Below, in pieces: positions 46,748-55,939 of a stretch of DNA of 64,000 nt. Source of the DNA: Nodosilinea sp. WJT8-NPBG4 (lineage in GTDB: Bacteria; Cyanobacteriota; Cyanobacteriia; Phormidesmidales; Phormidesmidaceae); the NCBI GenBank assembly GCA_019359285.1, contig JAHHHQ010000063.1, positions 1 to 64,000 on the forward strand. The letters are read 5' to 3'. Position 1 is the first letter of the stretch. The number at the start of each line of letters is the position of its first letter. A program made the translations under genes and the position numbers. A model generated the notes under the pieces. The model was not told the DNA's origin, searched no databases, and worked only from the letters and a program-made list of their open reading frames with translations.

Positions 46748-47953
46748 ATGATGACATTTAATATAGACTCCGAGACCGCTGAAGCCAACTTCTCTAACGG
46801 CAGCGGGATGATTTCTCTTGTGCCCCGCCCCGAAAACGACAGCGACTCCGAAGATCCGGTGCTGGCGGTACGTCGACTGCTGGAGAAGCATCGCGGCGAT
46901 CGCCACCTGGTGCTGCTGCAAGACTTTCCTGACCCCGATGCGCTGTCGTCGGCCTGGGCCTACAAGCTGATTGCCAGCAACTACAAAATTGAGTGCGACA
47001 TTGTCTACGCGGGCACCCTCAGCCACCAAGAAAACATTGCCCTCGTCCGGCTCACGGGTCTGCCTGCCCGCCGCTGGCTGACCGCTGCCGATGGGGCTAG
47101 CCTGGCCGACTACCAAGGGCTGGTGCTAGTGGATAACCAAGGAACGACGAGCCAGCTCTACGAACACCTGCGAGAGGGGGGACTGCCCCTGGTGCTGGTG
47201 ATCGATCACCATGCCCCTCAGTCTAAGCTCGACGCAGAATACATCGATCTACGCCCCCATATTCGGGCTACGGCCACCATTCTCACCCAGTATTTGCAGC
47301 AGGGGTTGCTGAACCTCGATCGCAACAACAGCAAGCACACCAAGTGTGCCACCGCCCTCATGCACGGGCTGCGAGCCGACACCAACCAGCTGATGCATGC
47401 CGGACCCAGCGACTTCATGGCGGCCGCTTACCTGAGCCAGTTTTATGATGGTCAGCTGCTAAGTGCGGTGCTGCAAGCCTCGCGCTCAAAGCGGGTGATG
47501 GATGTGATCGAGCGATCGCTGCGCAACCGCAAAGTGCAAAACAACGTCTCTATCGCCGGGGTTGGCTACTTGCGCTACGACGACCGCGACGCTATTCCTC
47601 AGGCAGCAGACTTTCTGGTGACTGAAGAAAATGTGCACACTGCTGTGGTCTACGGCATTGTCCACGACGAGGATGAAGAGCGCGAGGTGGTAATTGGCTC
47701 TCTGCGCACCAGCAAAATCACCCTTGACCCCGACGAATTTATCAAAGAAGCCTTTGGCCAAGACAGTGAGGGCCGATTCTTCGGCGGCGGGCGATCGATG
47801 GCCGGCGGCTTTGAAATTCCGGTGGGCTTTTTGTCGGGCTTTTACGAAAACTCGGAGTTCAACCGGCTCAAGTGGGAAGTCTTTGACACCCAGATCAAGC
47901 AAAAGCTCTGGCGGCTCATCAACCCCGAAGAGGGCATGATCAACACCGACTGA
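46748..47953 (+). CDS. DHH-family phosphoesterase
   Basis: A 401-residue phosphoesterase. The DHH metal motifs are visible as DFPDPDALSSAW (about 62-73), LVDNQG (near 120) and VIDHHAP (about 144-150); the DHHA1-like end contains RFFGGGRSMAGGFEIP. Relatives act on oligonucleotides or cyclic dinucleotides (bacterial NrnA and c-di-AMP phosphodiesterases), so a role in c-di-AMP turnover is conceivable. The ATG at 46748 has AAGGA at seven bases. A long hairpin follows. Confidence 0.88.
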   Translation: MMTFNIDSETAEANFSNGSGMISLVPRPENDSDSEDPVLAVRRLLEKHRGDRHLVLLQDFPDPDALSSAWAYKLIASNYKIECDIVYAGTLSHQENIALVRLTGLPARRWLTAADGASLADYQGLVLVDNQGTTSQLYEHLREGGLPLVLVIDHHAPQSKLDAEYIDLRPHIRATATILTQYLQQGLLNLDRNNSKHTKCATALMHGLRADTNQLMHAGPSDFMAAAYLSQFYDGQLLSAVLQASRSKRVMDVIERSLRNRKVQNNVSIAGVGYLRYDDRDAIPQAADFLVTEENVHTAVVYGIVHDEDEEREVVIGSLRTSKITLDPDEFIKEAFGQDSEGRFFGGGRSMAGGFEIPVGFLSGFYENSEFNRLKWEVFDTQIKQKLWRLINPEEGMINTD

Positions 47954-48015
47954 AACTGGAGCCCTCTGCTGAGCAAGGCTCACTCAGCGGCAACATCCTG
48001 GCCCAAAATAGACGG

Positions 48016-48064
48016 TTAACCACAAAATCCCACCCAGATTTACTAGGTGGGATTTTGTGGTTAA
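48016..48064. terminator. bidirectional hairpin between the DHH and RND genes
   Basis: A perfect 19-bp stem, TTAACCACAAAATCCCACC (48016-48034) and its complement (48046-48064), closes an 11-base loop midway between the two convergent genes. It is symmetric, so it probably terminates both transcripts. Confidence 0.85.
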
Positions 48065-48083
48065 GGGTAGAAAATTTCGTCCT

Positions 48084-51000
48084 TTAGGACTGAAAAACTT
48101 CAGATGAATCTACCGGCTCAATCAAGTCATCTTCAGCGATCGCGCCTTTGCCGCCCGAACCAAACCCGCCGTGGAGCAGGGTGTAGAAGCAGGGAATGAT
48201 AAACAGCGTCAGCACCGTGGCCAGAGACTGCCCGAAAAACACCACGATGCCCAAAGGTTGTAAGAATTCAGACCCTTCACCAATGCCCAGCGCCAGGGGA
48301 AACAGGCCCAGCACAGCGGTTATGGTCGTCATTAAAATAGGGCGCAGGCGACGGGGGGCAGCGCGCAGAATGGCTTCCTGGCGAGAGCAGCCGGTAGCTT
48401 TGTAGATCTGGTTGGCCAACTCCACCATAATGATGGCGTTGTTGACCACAATGCCCACCAAAAGCACGACCCCTACAACCACCGTCGCGCCGATCGCGGT
48501 TTGGGTCACATACAGGCCTAAGATGCCGCCTGCCAACGCTAGGGGCACTGTCAGCATAATCACCAGCGGGTCGATCAGCGAGTTGTACTGCACCGCCATG
48601 ACCGTAAAGACCAGAAAGGCAGATAGCGCCCCCAGCATGACCAGAGCCTGCTGTAGCTCAGCATTGGTGGCTGCCGCCGAACTGGGCAGCACGGTTACTC
48701 CTTCAGGGAGTTCAAGACCAGCGATCACAGCTTGGACTTCGCTGAGGGCTTCGCTCAGACTTGCCCCCTCCGCCAGGTCGCCAGAAATCAAGAACACCTG
48801 CCGCCGGTTGATGCGCTGAATTTGGCCGGGGGCTTCCCCCAAACCCACTTGGGCAATATCGCCCAGTTGCACCAGCTGTCCACTGTCGGTAAACAGCGGA
48901 ATATCTAGCAGTTGGGAGGAACGCTGCACGGTGCCGGGTTCAAGCTGCACTTTTATATCTACAAGACGGTTGCCCCGCTGGAGCTGGGTCGGAATTGACC
49001 CCGTTAGCGCCGTCTGAATGGTGGTGCCAATGTCGGCAGCCGTGAGGCCCAAGTCTTCAGCTCTGGTCCAGTCGGGGCGGATTTGCACTTCGGCTTGAGG
49101 TTCTTCCCCATCGGGCCGATAGCGGGCTAGGGTGGCCTGTTGGCCCAGGGCTTCAACAACCTGCCGGCCAGCCTGTAGCAAGACTTCGGTATCTTCACTT
49201 TGCAGGCCCACATCAAGATCGGCGCGCACCGGAGAGTTACTCAAGAACAGCCCCCGCACCGACTCAGGGGTGACGTTGATGCGGGTATCCACTAGGGGCA
49301 GCTTGCTGAGCTCGGCATTGACGCGATCGACGTAGCTCACCGTGTCGGTGCCAGACTTTAGCGTGATTGTGCTGCTGCCGCGCAGGGTGTTTTCGCTGGT
49401 GCTGGTGCCAAACAGAGAGCCGCCAGCGGTCGTAAACACATAGTCGGTTTCGGGCTGAGTCAGCAGGAACTCTTCTACCGCCTGCATGACCCGTTGATTA
49501 GCTGCCGCCGTCGTCCCTGGTGGGAAACGGACGGAGACACGGGCCTGCCCGGTGCTAATGCGAGGTAAGATTTCTTGGGGAATTTGGCCCAGCATAAAAA
49601 TGCTGCTGCCGCCAAACACCAGCAGCGCCAGAGCAATAATTAGAATGCGATGCCGCAGGGCACGGCTGAGCCAACGCCCGTAGGATAACGTAACGCCTTC
49701 GAGGCGAGTGTTAAACCAGCGAAATGGCCCCCAGCTCTGAAGCGATTGGGTGCTGCGCCCCATTACCATCCGGGCAGCTAGGGCAGGCACCACCGTCAAG
49801 GCCACCACGAGGGAGGCCGCCACAGAAAAGGTAACGGTCAAAATCAGTTCGTTGAAAATCAGCGAGATAAAGCCGCCAATCAGCAAAAAGGGCAGCACCG
49901 ACACTAGATTGGTAGTGGTAGCCGCCACCAGCGTTCCTTCTAGCTCCTGGCTGCTGGCTTCGGCCTGAAAGATAGCTTCACTGCGGCTGTAAACTCCGCC
50001 GGTCTGGCGCGATCGCTCCATTTCTTCGGCCCGGTTAGCCATGTTCTCGAGCATGACGATGGAGTTGTCGACCACAATGCCTACACCCAGGGCTAGCCCA
50101 CCCAGGCTAAATACATTCAGCGTCAGGCCAAACAACCCCATGAGCACCAGGGCGACCAGGCTAGCTAGGGGAATGGCGATCACAATAATGAACGTCTGCC
50201 GTAGAGACCCTAAAAATAGCAGCACGGCCAGGCCGGCCAGAGCAGCTCCAGATAGACCGGAACCCGTCACGTTGTTGATGGAGCTGCGGATAAACCGCGA
50301 CTCGTCGAGGGTGGCAACGGTCTCCATCCCTTCAGGGATCTGGCCCGCCTGGCGCATCTGGTCAAGCTTAGCCTTGACCCCGTCTACCACATCAATGGTG
50401 TTGGCCGCTGGCTGCTTCTGGATGCTGACTTTGACCGCCGGTTCACCATTTAGGGAGACAAAGACCCGCTGCTCCTCAATGCCGTCAATGACGGTGGCCA
50501 CATCCTGCAGCAGCACCTGCTGGGGAGGGTCGGTGCCGGGTACCGTAATGGGCAGGTTTTGCAGCTCCTCTGCCGATTCAAAGCGGCCCACTAGGCGGGT
50601 GAGGGTTTCTTCGTCACCGCCCCGCAGGCGGCCACCGGAGATATCTTGGTTGCGATCGCTGAGTGCATCGATTATGTCGGCTACACCAATACCCACCGCC
50701 TGCAAGCGACGCAGATCCACATTCACCTGCATCTGCTCGTTTACCCCGCCTGACACGTCGGCGCTAGCGACACCGGATACCTGCTGAATCTCTCGGGCTA
50801 ACTCTTCTTCAGCGAAGATGCGCAGCTCCTGGGCACTGAGGCTGTCGGAGGTGAGCGCCATTTCGTACACCGGTAGCTGGGAAGGGTCAACCTTAAACAG
50901 TCGCGGTGTTTCAAAGGTTTTGGGCAGAGTGCCGCGGGCGCGGTTGAGGGTAGCCGTAGCGTCGTTGAGAGCCTGATCGATATTGCCGCCAGGTTCAAAA

Positions 51001-51314
51001 TACAGATCAATGCTGACCTGACCTTCTCGGGTTTGGGAAAACACCTGCACCACGCCTTCAGTGGTTGCCAGGGCTTCCTCTAGGGGCTGAGTGATCTCAT
51101 CCACCGCCCCCTCCGGTGACAGCCCTGGCGCATCGCCGCGTAGGCCAATGCGCGGATAGGTGATGGCGGGCAGCAGGTCTACCGGCAGCTGCGTAGTGAT
51201 GAAAAAGCCCATCACAAAGACGGTCAGCGTCAGCATGAGGGTGCCAATGTGTTGCCGAATCGCCAGCCCGCTGATGCTAAAGCTGCTCTTGGGAAAGGAG
51301 GAGGGGGTAGTCAT
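48084..51314 (-). CDS. RND-family efflux transporter (AcrB/HAE1 type)
   Basis: A 1076-residue inner-membrane proton-driven exporter with twelve predicted membrane helices, two large periplasmic loops and the usual internal duplication. Proton-relay acids are seen in GIVVDNSIVMLENM (about 405-420) and VGIVVNNAIIMVE (about 960). It is the partner of the membrane fusion protein gene just upstream. Exported substrate is unknown. The ATG has no Shine-Dalgarno sequence; a pyrimidine arm abuts it. No outer-membrane TolC gene is nearby. Confidence 0.94.
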   Translation of the reverse strand: MTTPSSFPKSSFSISGLAIRQHIGTLMLTLTVFVMGFFITTQLPVDLLPAITYPRIGLRGDAPGLSPEGAVDEITQPLEEALATTEGVVQVFSQTREGQVSIDLYFEPGGNIDQALNDATATLNRARGTLPKTFETPRLFKVDPSQLPVYEMALTSDSLSAQELRIFAEEELAREIQQVSGVASADVSGGVNEQMQVNVDLRRLQAVGIGVADIIDALSDRNQDISGGRLRGGDEETLTRLVGRFESAEELQNLPITVPGTDPPQQVLLQDVATVIDGIEEQRVFVSLNGEPAVKVSIQKQPAANTIDVVDGVKAKLDQMRQAGQIPEGMETVATLDESRFIRSSINNVTGSGLSGAALAGLAVLLFLGSLRQTFIIVIAIPLASLVALVLMGLFGLTLNVFSLGGLALGVGIVVDNSIVMLENMANRAEEMERSRQTGGVYSRSEAIFQAEASSQELEGTLVAATTTNLVSVLPFLLIGGFISLIFNELILTVTFSVAASLVVALTVVPALAARMVMGRSTQSLQSWGPFRWFNTRLEGVTLSYGRWLSRALRHRILIIALALLVFGGSSIFMLGQIPQEILPRISTGQARVSVRFPPGTTAAANQRVMQAVEEFLLTQPETDYVFTTAGGSLFGTSTSENTLRGSSTITLKSGTDTVSYVDRVNAELSKLPLVDTRINVTPESVRGLFLSNSPVRADLDVGLQSEDTEVLLQAGRQVVEALGQQATLARYRPDGEEPQAEVQIRPDWTRAEDLGLTAADIGTTIQTALTGSIPTQLQRGNRLVDIKVQLEPGTVQRSSQLLDIPLFTDSGQLVQLGDIAQVGLGEAPGQIQRINRRQVFLISGDLAEGASLSEALSEVQAVIAGLELPEGVTVLPSSAAATNAELQQALVMLGALSAFLVFTVMAVQYNSLIDPLVIMLTVPLALAGGILGLYVTQTAIGATVVVGVVLLVGIVVNNAIIMVELANQIYKATGCSRQEAILRAAPRRLRPILMTTITAVLGLFPLALGIGEGSEFLQPLGIVVFFGQSLATVLTLFIIPCFYTLLHGGFGSGGKGAIAEDDLIEPVDSSEVFQS

Positions 51315-51438
51315 GGGTGGAGGAGTGAGGGGCGTGGCGGTGGGATGGCCGAGGTAGTTTTGAGTGCTTAGTTTTGAGTTTTGAGTTCTCTAGGAATTGC
51401 TTAATTCAAAACCTAAAATTCACTATTCAAAACTTTCC
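51315..51438 (-). repeat. composite intercistronic element, copy 4 (with AT palindrome)
   Basis: On the minus strand, GGATGAGGAAAG after the HlyD-type stop codon is followed by AT palindrome arms (TTTTGAATAGTGAATTTTAG and CAAAACTCAAAACTAAGC) and a pyrimidine arm (CCCCTCACTCCTCCACCC) that ends directly at the RND ATG. It is most similar to the copy at 34172-34295. Confidence 0.72.
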
Positions 51439-52710
51439 TCATCCTTCAGAGGTCAAACTGAGTTCTACGGCTTGCCCTGCTTCTAGGGGCTGGCTGCTGC
51501 GGACAACATACTGTTCGCCGGGGGTGAGGCCGGAGAGAATGGTGACCTGGCCATCGGCACGATCGCCCACCTGCACCGAGCGCGACTCAACTACCGGGTC
51601 GCCCTCGGCTTCAGTGACGACAAAGATCTGGTTGTCGCTATTTTCTGCGGTTTCTAGGGCGCTTTCGGGCACCACGACGACATCAGACTCATTGCCGGTG
51701 CTATTGACTCGGGCCAGCAGGCCGCTGCTGATGCGGTTGCCGGGGTTAGCCACGGTAATCTCAATGGGCAGCAGGCGCGAGGTGCTGTCGGCCACTGGCG
51801 AAATGCGCGTCACTCGCCCGGTGAAGGTGTCGTCAGGGAAGGCATCAAGGGCAATCTCAACCGACTGCCCGACGCTAAACTCGCTGAGGTTGCTGTCGGC
51901 CACTTGAATGACCACCAGCACTTCTGACAGATCGCCGAGGGTTAAGACAGCTTCGCCAGGCAGAATTAAATCGCCGGGTTCGGCGACGCGTTCGAGAACG
52001 ACACCTGATAGCGAGGCCGTTAGGTTGGCAAAGGAGAGACGCTTCTGAGCCTCGCGCAAAATTGATCGCTGGGCTTCAACGCGCTGCTGGGCCGCCGCGA
52101 CGGCCTGTTGTCGGGTGCGCACCTGCTCTTGGGACGAAGCTAGAGCTTGTTCGGAGGTGCTCAGGGTGGTTTGGGCCTGCTCGGCAGCCTGAGTTGAGAT
52201 CGCGCCCTGGGAGGCGAGGGTCGCCAGGCGTTGGGCGTCGTTGCTGGCCTGCTGAAGCCGCACCCGCGCGTCTTCGATGGAGGTGCGAATGTCGGCCAGT
52301 TCGGCCTCGGCTTGGGCGACCTCAAACTGGCGGGCGGCGAGTTCGGCCTGGGCCTCGCCTACGGCAGTTTGCAGCAGCACATTATCAATGGTGGCAATCA
52401 CCTGGCCCTGCTGCACTGTGTCACCGACGTCACGAGCTAGGGAAAGGAGCCGCCCCTCGGCTTGCGAACGCAGCGAGACTTCGCGCGCCGGGCTGGTGGT
52501 GCCAGTGTAAACTCGGCTCGAATCTTCGCCAGCAGCAGCCACGGCTGTATCGACTACGGCGGGGCCTTCTTGCTGCTCGGGCTGAGCCTGGGCGGCGGGC
52601 TCTACGGGTTTGCCACAGGCTACTGTTGCGATCGCAATGCCCGTCATTACTAAGAGCTTTGATGAACGGCCAAAGACACCCCTGGCCGCTCGCAACCGTT
52701 GAACAACCAT
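51439..52710 (-). CDS. periplasmic membrane fusion protein of RND efflux
   Basis: A 423-residue MFP/HlyD adaptor linking the RND pump to an outer-membrane channel. The N-terminus contains a possible lipoprotein site (IATVAC, Cys at about 32). A lipoyl half-domain, two coiled-coil arms (about 120-235, Ala/Gln-rich), a beta-barrel with LILPGEAVLTLGDLSEV and a C-terminal membrane-proximal domain follow in order. It is the first gene of a two-gene operon with the RND pump. Confidence 0.9.
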   Translation of the reverse strand: MVVQRLRAARGVFGRSSKLLVMTGIAIATVACGKPVEPAAQAQPEQQEGPAVVDTAVAAAGEDSSRVYTGTTSPAREVSLRSQAEGRLLSLARDVGDTVQQGQVIATIDNVLLQTAVGEAQAELAARQFEVAQAEAELADIRTSIEDARVRLQQASNDAQRLATLASQGAISTQAAEQAQTTLSTSEQALASSQEQVRTRQQAVAAAQQRVEAQRSILREAQKRLSFANLTASLSGVVLERVAEPGDLILPGEAVLTLGDLSEVLVVIQVADSNLSEFSVGQSVEIALDAFPDDTFTGRVTRISPVADSTSRLLPIEITVANPGNRISSGLLARVNSTGNESDVVVVPESALETAENSDNQIFVVTEAEGDPVVESRSVQVGDRADGQVTILSGLTPGEQYVVRSSQPLEAGQAVELSLTSEG

Positions 52711-52809
52711 GCCTTGAATTCCCTAAGCTGTTGGGTTTAATTTACTTTACAGTTTTTAATCCTGGCGTCTATCTCTCAACAGATGTCAAGCAGTGCGAGT
52801 TCCACTAAG

Positions 52810-53517
52810 TCAGCGACTAGAACAACTCTTGCGCTCACACAATGCAGAACGCTTCTCTTGGGCAGGAGCATCGGGTTTGTGCCATAGCTCAATTTCGGCT
52901 TGGCGCCGGGTAACTAAGCCCGGCAGTTCTTCATCACCAGCTCTAATAAATTTCATCAGTTCTGCGGGCACAGCATCGTACTCCCCAGCATTGAGCTTTT
53001 TCAGCAGCGTGCTTTCTGCAAAGGTTTGCGGCCCGACGTTATACATAAACGAAGCCAGGGCGGCACGTTGGTTGTTGGTAAGCTCGACGGCAACGAGATT
53101 ATCAACCTCTTGGCGAATGGGCTGCAAGTCTTGCTCAAGCAGGGCTTTAGCCTGGGCCGCACTAATGCCATGGGTAAAGGGCACCCCTTCGCCGTCGATG
53201 GTGATGGTCCCCGACTGTTGCTCATGGGGTTGAATCAGGTGCCCATAGCCAATGAGCTGATTGACCAAGCCATCATCGTAGGGGTAAATCTTCCCATCCT
53301 TAGCCGAGCGACTCCCCTCGAAGGTGGCCACCAGATCAACTCCTGGATCTTGTTGAGGCTCCTGCTGGGCAGCCTCGGGCAGCGGCGCGGGAGAGTAGCT
53401 GTTGGCATTGATGCTCTGCCTTACCATGCCGATGCTCAGAGGCACCAAGATGCTTGCCGCCAGACCACTAAAAATTTGAACCTTTTGCCAAACCGGAGGC
53501 AGCTTATCGTCATCCAT
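52810..53517 (-). CDS. membrane-anchored GH24 lysozyme (phage endolysin type)
   Basis: A T4-lysozyme-like muramidase. From the ATG at 53517 the 235-residue protein begins with a membrane helix (about 17-35), a Pro/Gln-rich linker, then the GH24 domain (about 65-210) with ATFEGSRSAKDGKIYPYDDG and LIGYGHL; the catalytic Glu is in FEG. The domain normally has T-I-G-Y-G-H, here L-I-G-Y-G-H. The C-terminal 25 residues are Cys/Arg-rich. A longer frame from 53589 overlaps the next gene and is less likely. It stands outside any prophage. Confidence 0.8.
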   Translation of the reverse strand: MDDDKLPPVWQKVQIFSGLAASILVPLSIGMVRQSINANSYSPAPLPEAAQQEPQQDPGVDLVATFEGSRSAKDGKIYPYDDGLVNQLIGYGHLIQPHEQQSGTITIDGEGVPFTHGISAAQAKALLEQDLQPIRQEVDNLVAVELTNNQRAALASFMYNVGPQTFAESTLLKKLNAGEYDAVPAELMKFIRAGDEELPGLVTRRQAEIELWHKPDAPAQEKRSALCERKSCSSR

Positions 53518-53561
53518 AGCGGCAGAGGGTGAGAACGCAAAGGCTTCAATGCCCGGAAGGG

Positions 53562-54482
53562 TTACTGAGCACCAGAAGTTAACGTCCATTCTTTCACGGC
53601 CGTCAACCCTGCCATGATGCCGCGCGGGCGATACCCTAACTCAAATGCCTTTTGACTGGTAGACGACACATCGGCCGGGCGAGGGGCAGGCAGGGAGACA
53701 TCGGCCTGTTTGCTAGGCAGAATGAGGCCTTTATCAAGGCCAAAAACCTCGGCCATCCGTAGACCAAAGTCGTAGCGGCTGAGGCGATCGGGGCCGCCGA
53801 GGTGCAGCAGACCCGCCGTTTTTTCTAGGGCAAGCAGCAGGCCAGCGGCGACGTCTTCGACGTAGGCCGGGGTGCGAAACTCGTCGGTAAACAGGCGCAA
53901 GGGCTGCTCCGCCTCCAGCGTGCGTAGGAAACCCTGCAAAAAACACTCCGCAGTGAGGCTTGGGGGGCCGTACAGCAGCGGCAGACGACAGATCGCGGCG
54001 GTGGGGTGTAAGGCCTGAATGATGGCTTCAGTTTCGGCCTTATGGCGACCGTAGACGCTGATAGGGTTGGGGGGAGAGGTTTCGTCGTAGGGAGCCGTCT
54101 GGCCGTCAAACACCTGGTCAGTTGAGGTAAAGGCAAAGGGAATATGGTGGCTACCGCAAAACTGGGCCAGCATCCGCGTCGCCTCGACATTCATCGCGTA
54201 GGAGAGGTCGGGTTCTTGCTCGCAGTGGTTGGGCTGCGACAGGGCGGCGGTGTGGATCACGGCATCGCGAGAGACCTGTGTGAGCAAGGCCTTAACGGCG
54301 ATCGCATCAGTCAGATCGACACGGTGCAGCTTGACTCCCGGCAGCGGGGGAGCGTGGCGGTGGTAGGTGCCCTCGACCTGCCAGGTCGCCTGGGCCGCAC
54401 GGGCCAGATGCCAGCCCAAAAAGCCGCTAGCGCCGGTAATCAGCAGTCGGCGGTGGGTTGAGGCCAAGGTTGGGTGTGCCAT
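53562..54482 (-). CDS. SDR-family sugar oxidoreductase, dTDP-4-dehydrorhamnose reductase-like
   Basis: A 306-residue extended short-chain dehydrogenase/RmlD-like protein. The nucleotide site is GASGFLGWHLA (about 18-28) and the catalytic Y-x-x-x-K is in YGRHKAETE (about 147-155). It resembles reductases making dTDP-rhamnose or related nucleotide sugars, but no rfbA, rfbB or rfbC gene lies here. The 28-base overlap with the longest lysozyme frame supports a start choice for the lysozyme further in. Confidence 0.8.
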   Translation of the reverse strand: MAHPTLASTHRRLLITGASGFLGWHLARAAQATWQVEGTYHRHAPPLPGVKLHRVDLTDAIAVKALLTQVSRDAVIHTAALSQPNHCEQEPDLSYAMNVEATRMLAQFCGSHHIPFAFTSTDQVFDGQTAPYDETSPPNPISVYGRHKAETEAIIQALHPTAAICRLPLLYGPPSLTAECFLQGFLRTLEAEQPLRLFTDEFRTPAYVEDVAAGLLLALEKTAGLLHLGGPDRLSRYDFGLRMAEVFGLDKGLILPSKQADVSLPAPRPADVSSTSQKAFELGYRPRGIMAGLTAVKEWTLTSGAQ

Positions 54483-54560
54483 AGCGCCCGAGATGGGATT
54501 GAATGAAGAATTGCCGAGCAGGGATTGCGGGTAATTGGCCTAGCGGAGTTGGATGACAAT

Positions 54561-55874
54561 ATGGCTTGGGTAAGACAGAACCATTGGCGGCGACTCTGGC
54601 TGCTGGCGCTCGGCCTAGGACTGGCTTTTTGCCTTGGCTGGCCGGTGCCCCAAGGGGGCCTACCCGCCTTGGCTCAGACAACCGTAGACCCAGCGGAGCA
54701 ATTTTTTGCCGACGTGCTGGTGCAGGGGCAGCCTGTGTTGCAGGTAGGGGGGCTGCCCGATGTTAGCGCGGTTGAGCGAGCGAGGCAAATCAACCGACGC
54801 ATTGCCGCGCTGCTCAACCAAACCAATAACCCAGCCCCCCTGACCGTAAATGTTGACGGCGATCGCGACCTGGTCACCCTGCAAGTGAATCAGCAGGTGA
54901 TTATGACCGTGACCCAGCAAGACGCGCTGGACTTTGACACCGATATGGCTGCCCTAGCCCAGCGCTGGGCCACTCTGCTCAACCAGGCCATGGCGCGCAC
55001 TAACCTGGCGGTGGCGGTGTCGTATCGCATTCGCGGCACCTCCCAGCAGCTGGTAAGAAATACCCTAGATAATTTGCCTGCGCTGCTGGGGGCGCTGGTG
55101 GTGCTGGTGCTAACCTGGCTGCTGGCGGCAGTGGCGCGCCACGCCGTGCTGGTGTGGGCCTCAAAAACCGAGGGCGATCGCACCACCGAAGAGCTGATCA
55201 GCCGCCTCTGCTACGGCGGCGTGTGGACGCTGGGCTCTGTGGTGGCCCTAGGGGTAATGGGGCTCAACTTCGCCGCTCTGCTCGGCACCCTGGGCCTGAC
55301 CAGCGTCGCCATCGGCTTTAGCCTGCGCGACGTGCTGAGCAACTACATCTCTGGGGTCATTTTGCTGGCCACCCGACCCTTTCGCATCGGCGACCAGATC
55401 GTCATCAACACTTTCGAGGGCACGGTGACGCAAATTCAGCTACGGGCTACCACGGTGCAAACCTACGACGGTCGCCTAGTCTACATTCCCAACCAGGAGG
55501 TATTTCAGAGCAGCATTACGAACAACACTGCCTCGCCCATCCGCCTCAGCAGCGTCACCGTAGGCATTGACCACAACGCCGATTTGCCTGACTTGTTTAA
55601 CCGCATTCAGCAGCAGATGAAGCAAATTGAGGGGGTTGAGCTAGACCCCGAACCCATTGTGCTGGTGCGAGAATTGACCCCCAGCACCGTAAATCTGGAG
55701 GCGCAGTTTTGGGTGAACTCCCGCAAGCAGTCATTTTTGCAAGTCACCTCTCACGTGTTAGCCGCCATCAAGCTAACGCTGCAAGACGCCCAGTTTGCTG
55801 AAACCAACGCCCCGGAAGACATGGCGATCGAGCCCCTTTCCAATGAACCTCTACCCAATCCCCCCATCCCTTGA
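54561..55874 (+). CDS. mechanosensitive channel of the MscS family
   Basis: A 437-residue channel protein with a signal peptide (about 1-38, ending ALA), a periplasmic N-terminal region (about 40-160), three predicted membrane helices and the MscS pore and beta domain (TM3 GLTSVAIGFSLRDVLSNYISG near 250 and F-R-I-G-D-Q-I-V-I afterwards). It would open under membrane tension. The ATG at 54561 removes twelve residues from the longest frame. Diverges from the SDR gene. Confidence 0.88.
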   Translation: MAWVRQNHWRRLWLLALGLGLAFCLGWPVPQGGLPALAQTTVDPAEQFFADVLVQGQPVLQVGGLPDVSAVERARQINRRIAALLNQTNNPAPLTVNVDGDRDLVTLQVNQQVIMTVTQQDALDFDTDMAALAQRWATLLNQAMARTNLAVAVSYRIRGTSQQLVRNTLDNLPALLGALVVLVLTWLLAAVARHAVLVWASKTEGDRTTEELISRLCYGGVWTLGSVVALGVMGLNFAALLGTLGLTSVAIGFSLRDVLSNYISGVILLATRPFRIGDQIVINTFEGTVTQIQLRATTVQTYDGRLVYIPNQEVFQSSITNNTASPIRLSSVTVGIDHNADLPDLFNRIQQQMKQIEGVELDPEPIVLVRELTPSTVNLEAQFWVNSRKQSFLQVTSHVLAAIKLTLQDAQFAETNAPEDMAIEPLSNEPLPNPPIP

Positions 55875-55939
55875 GCAGCATCTATAGCCGCTGGCGGCAA
55901 CGGCGCTATTCTTAAACGCACCCCCACTCAGCGGCAGCT

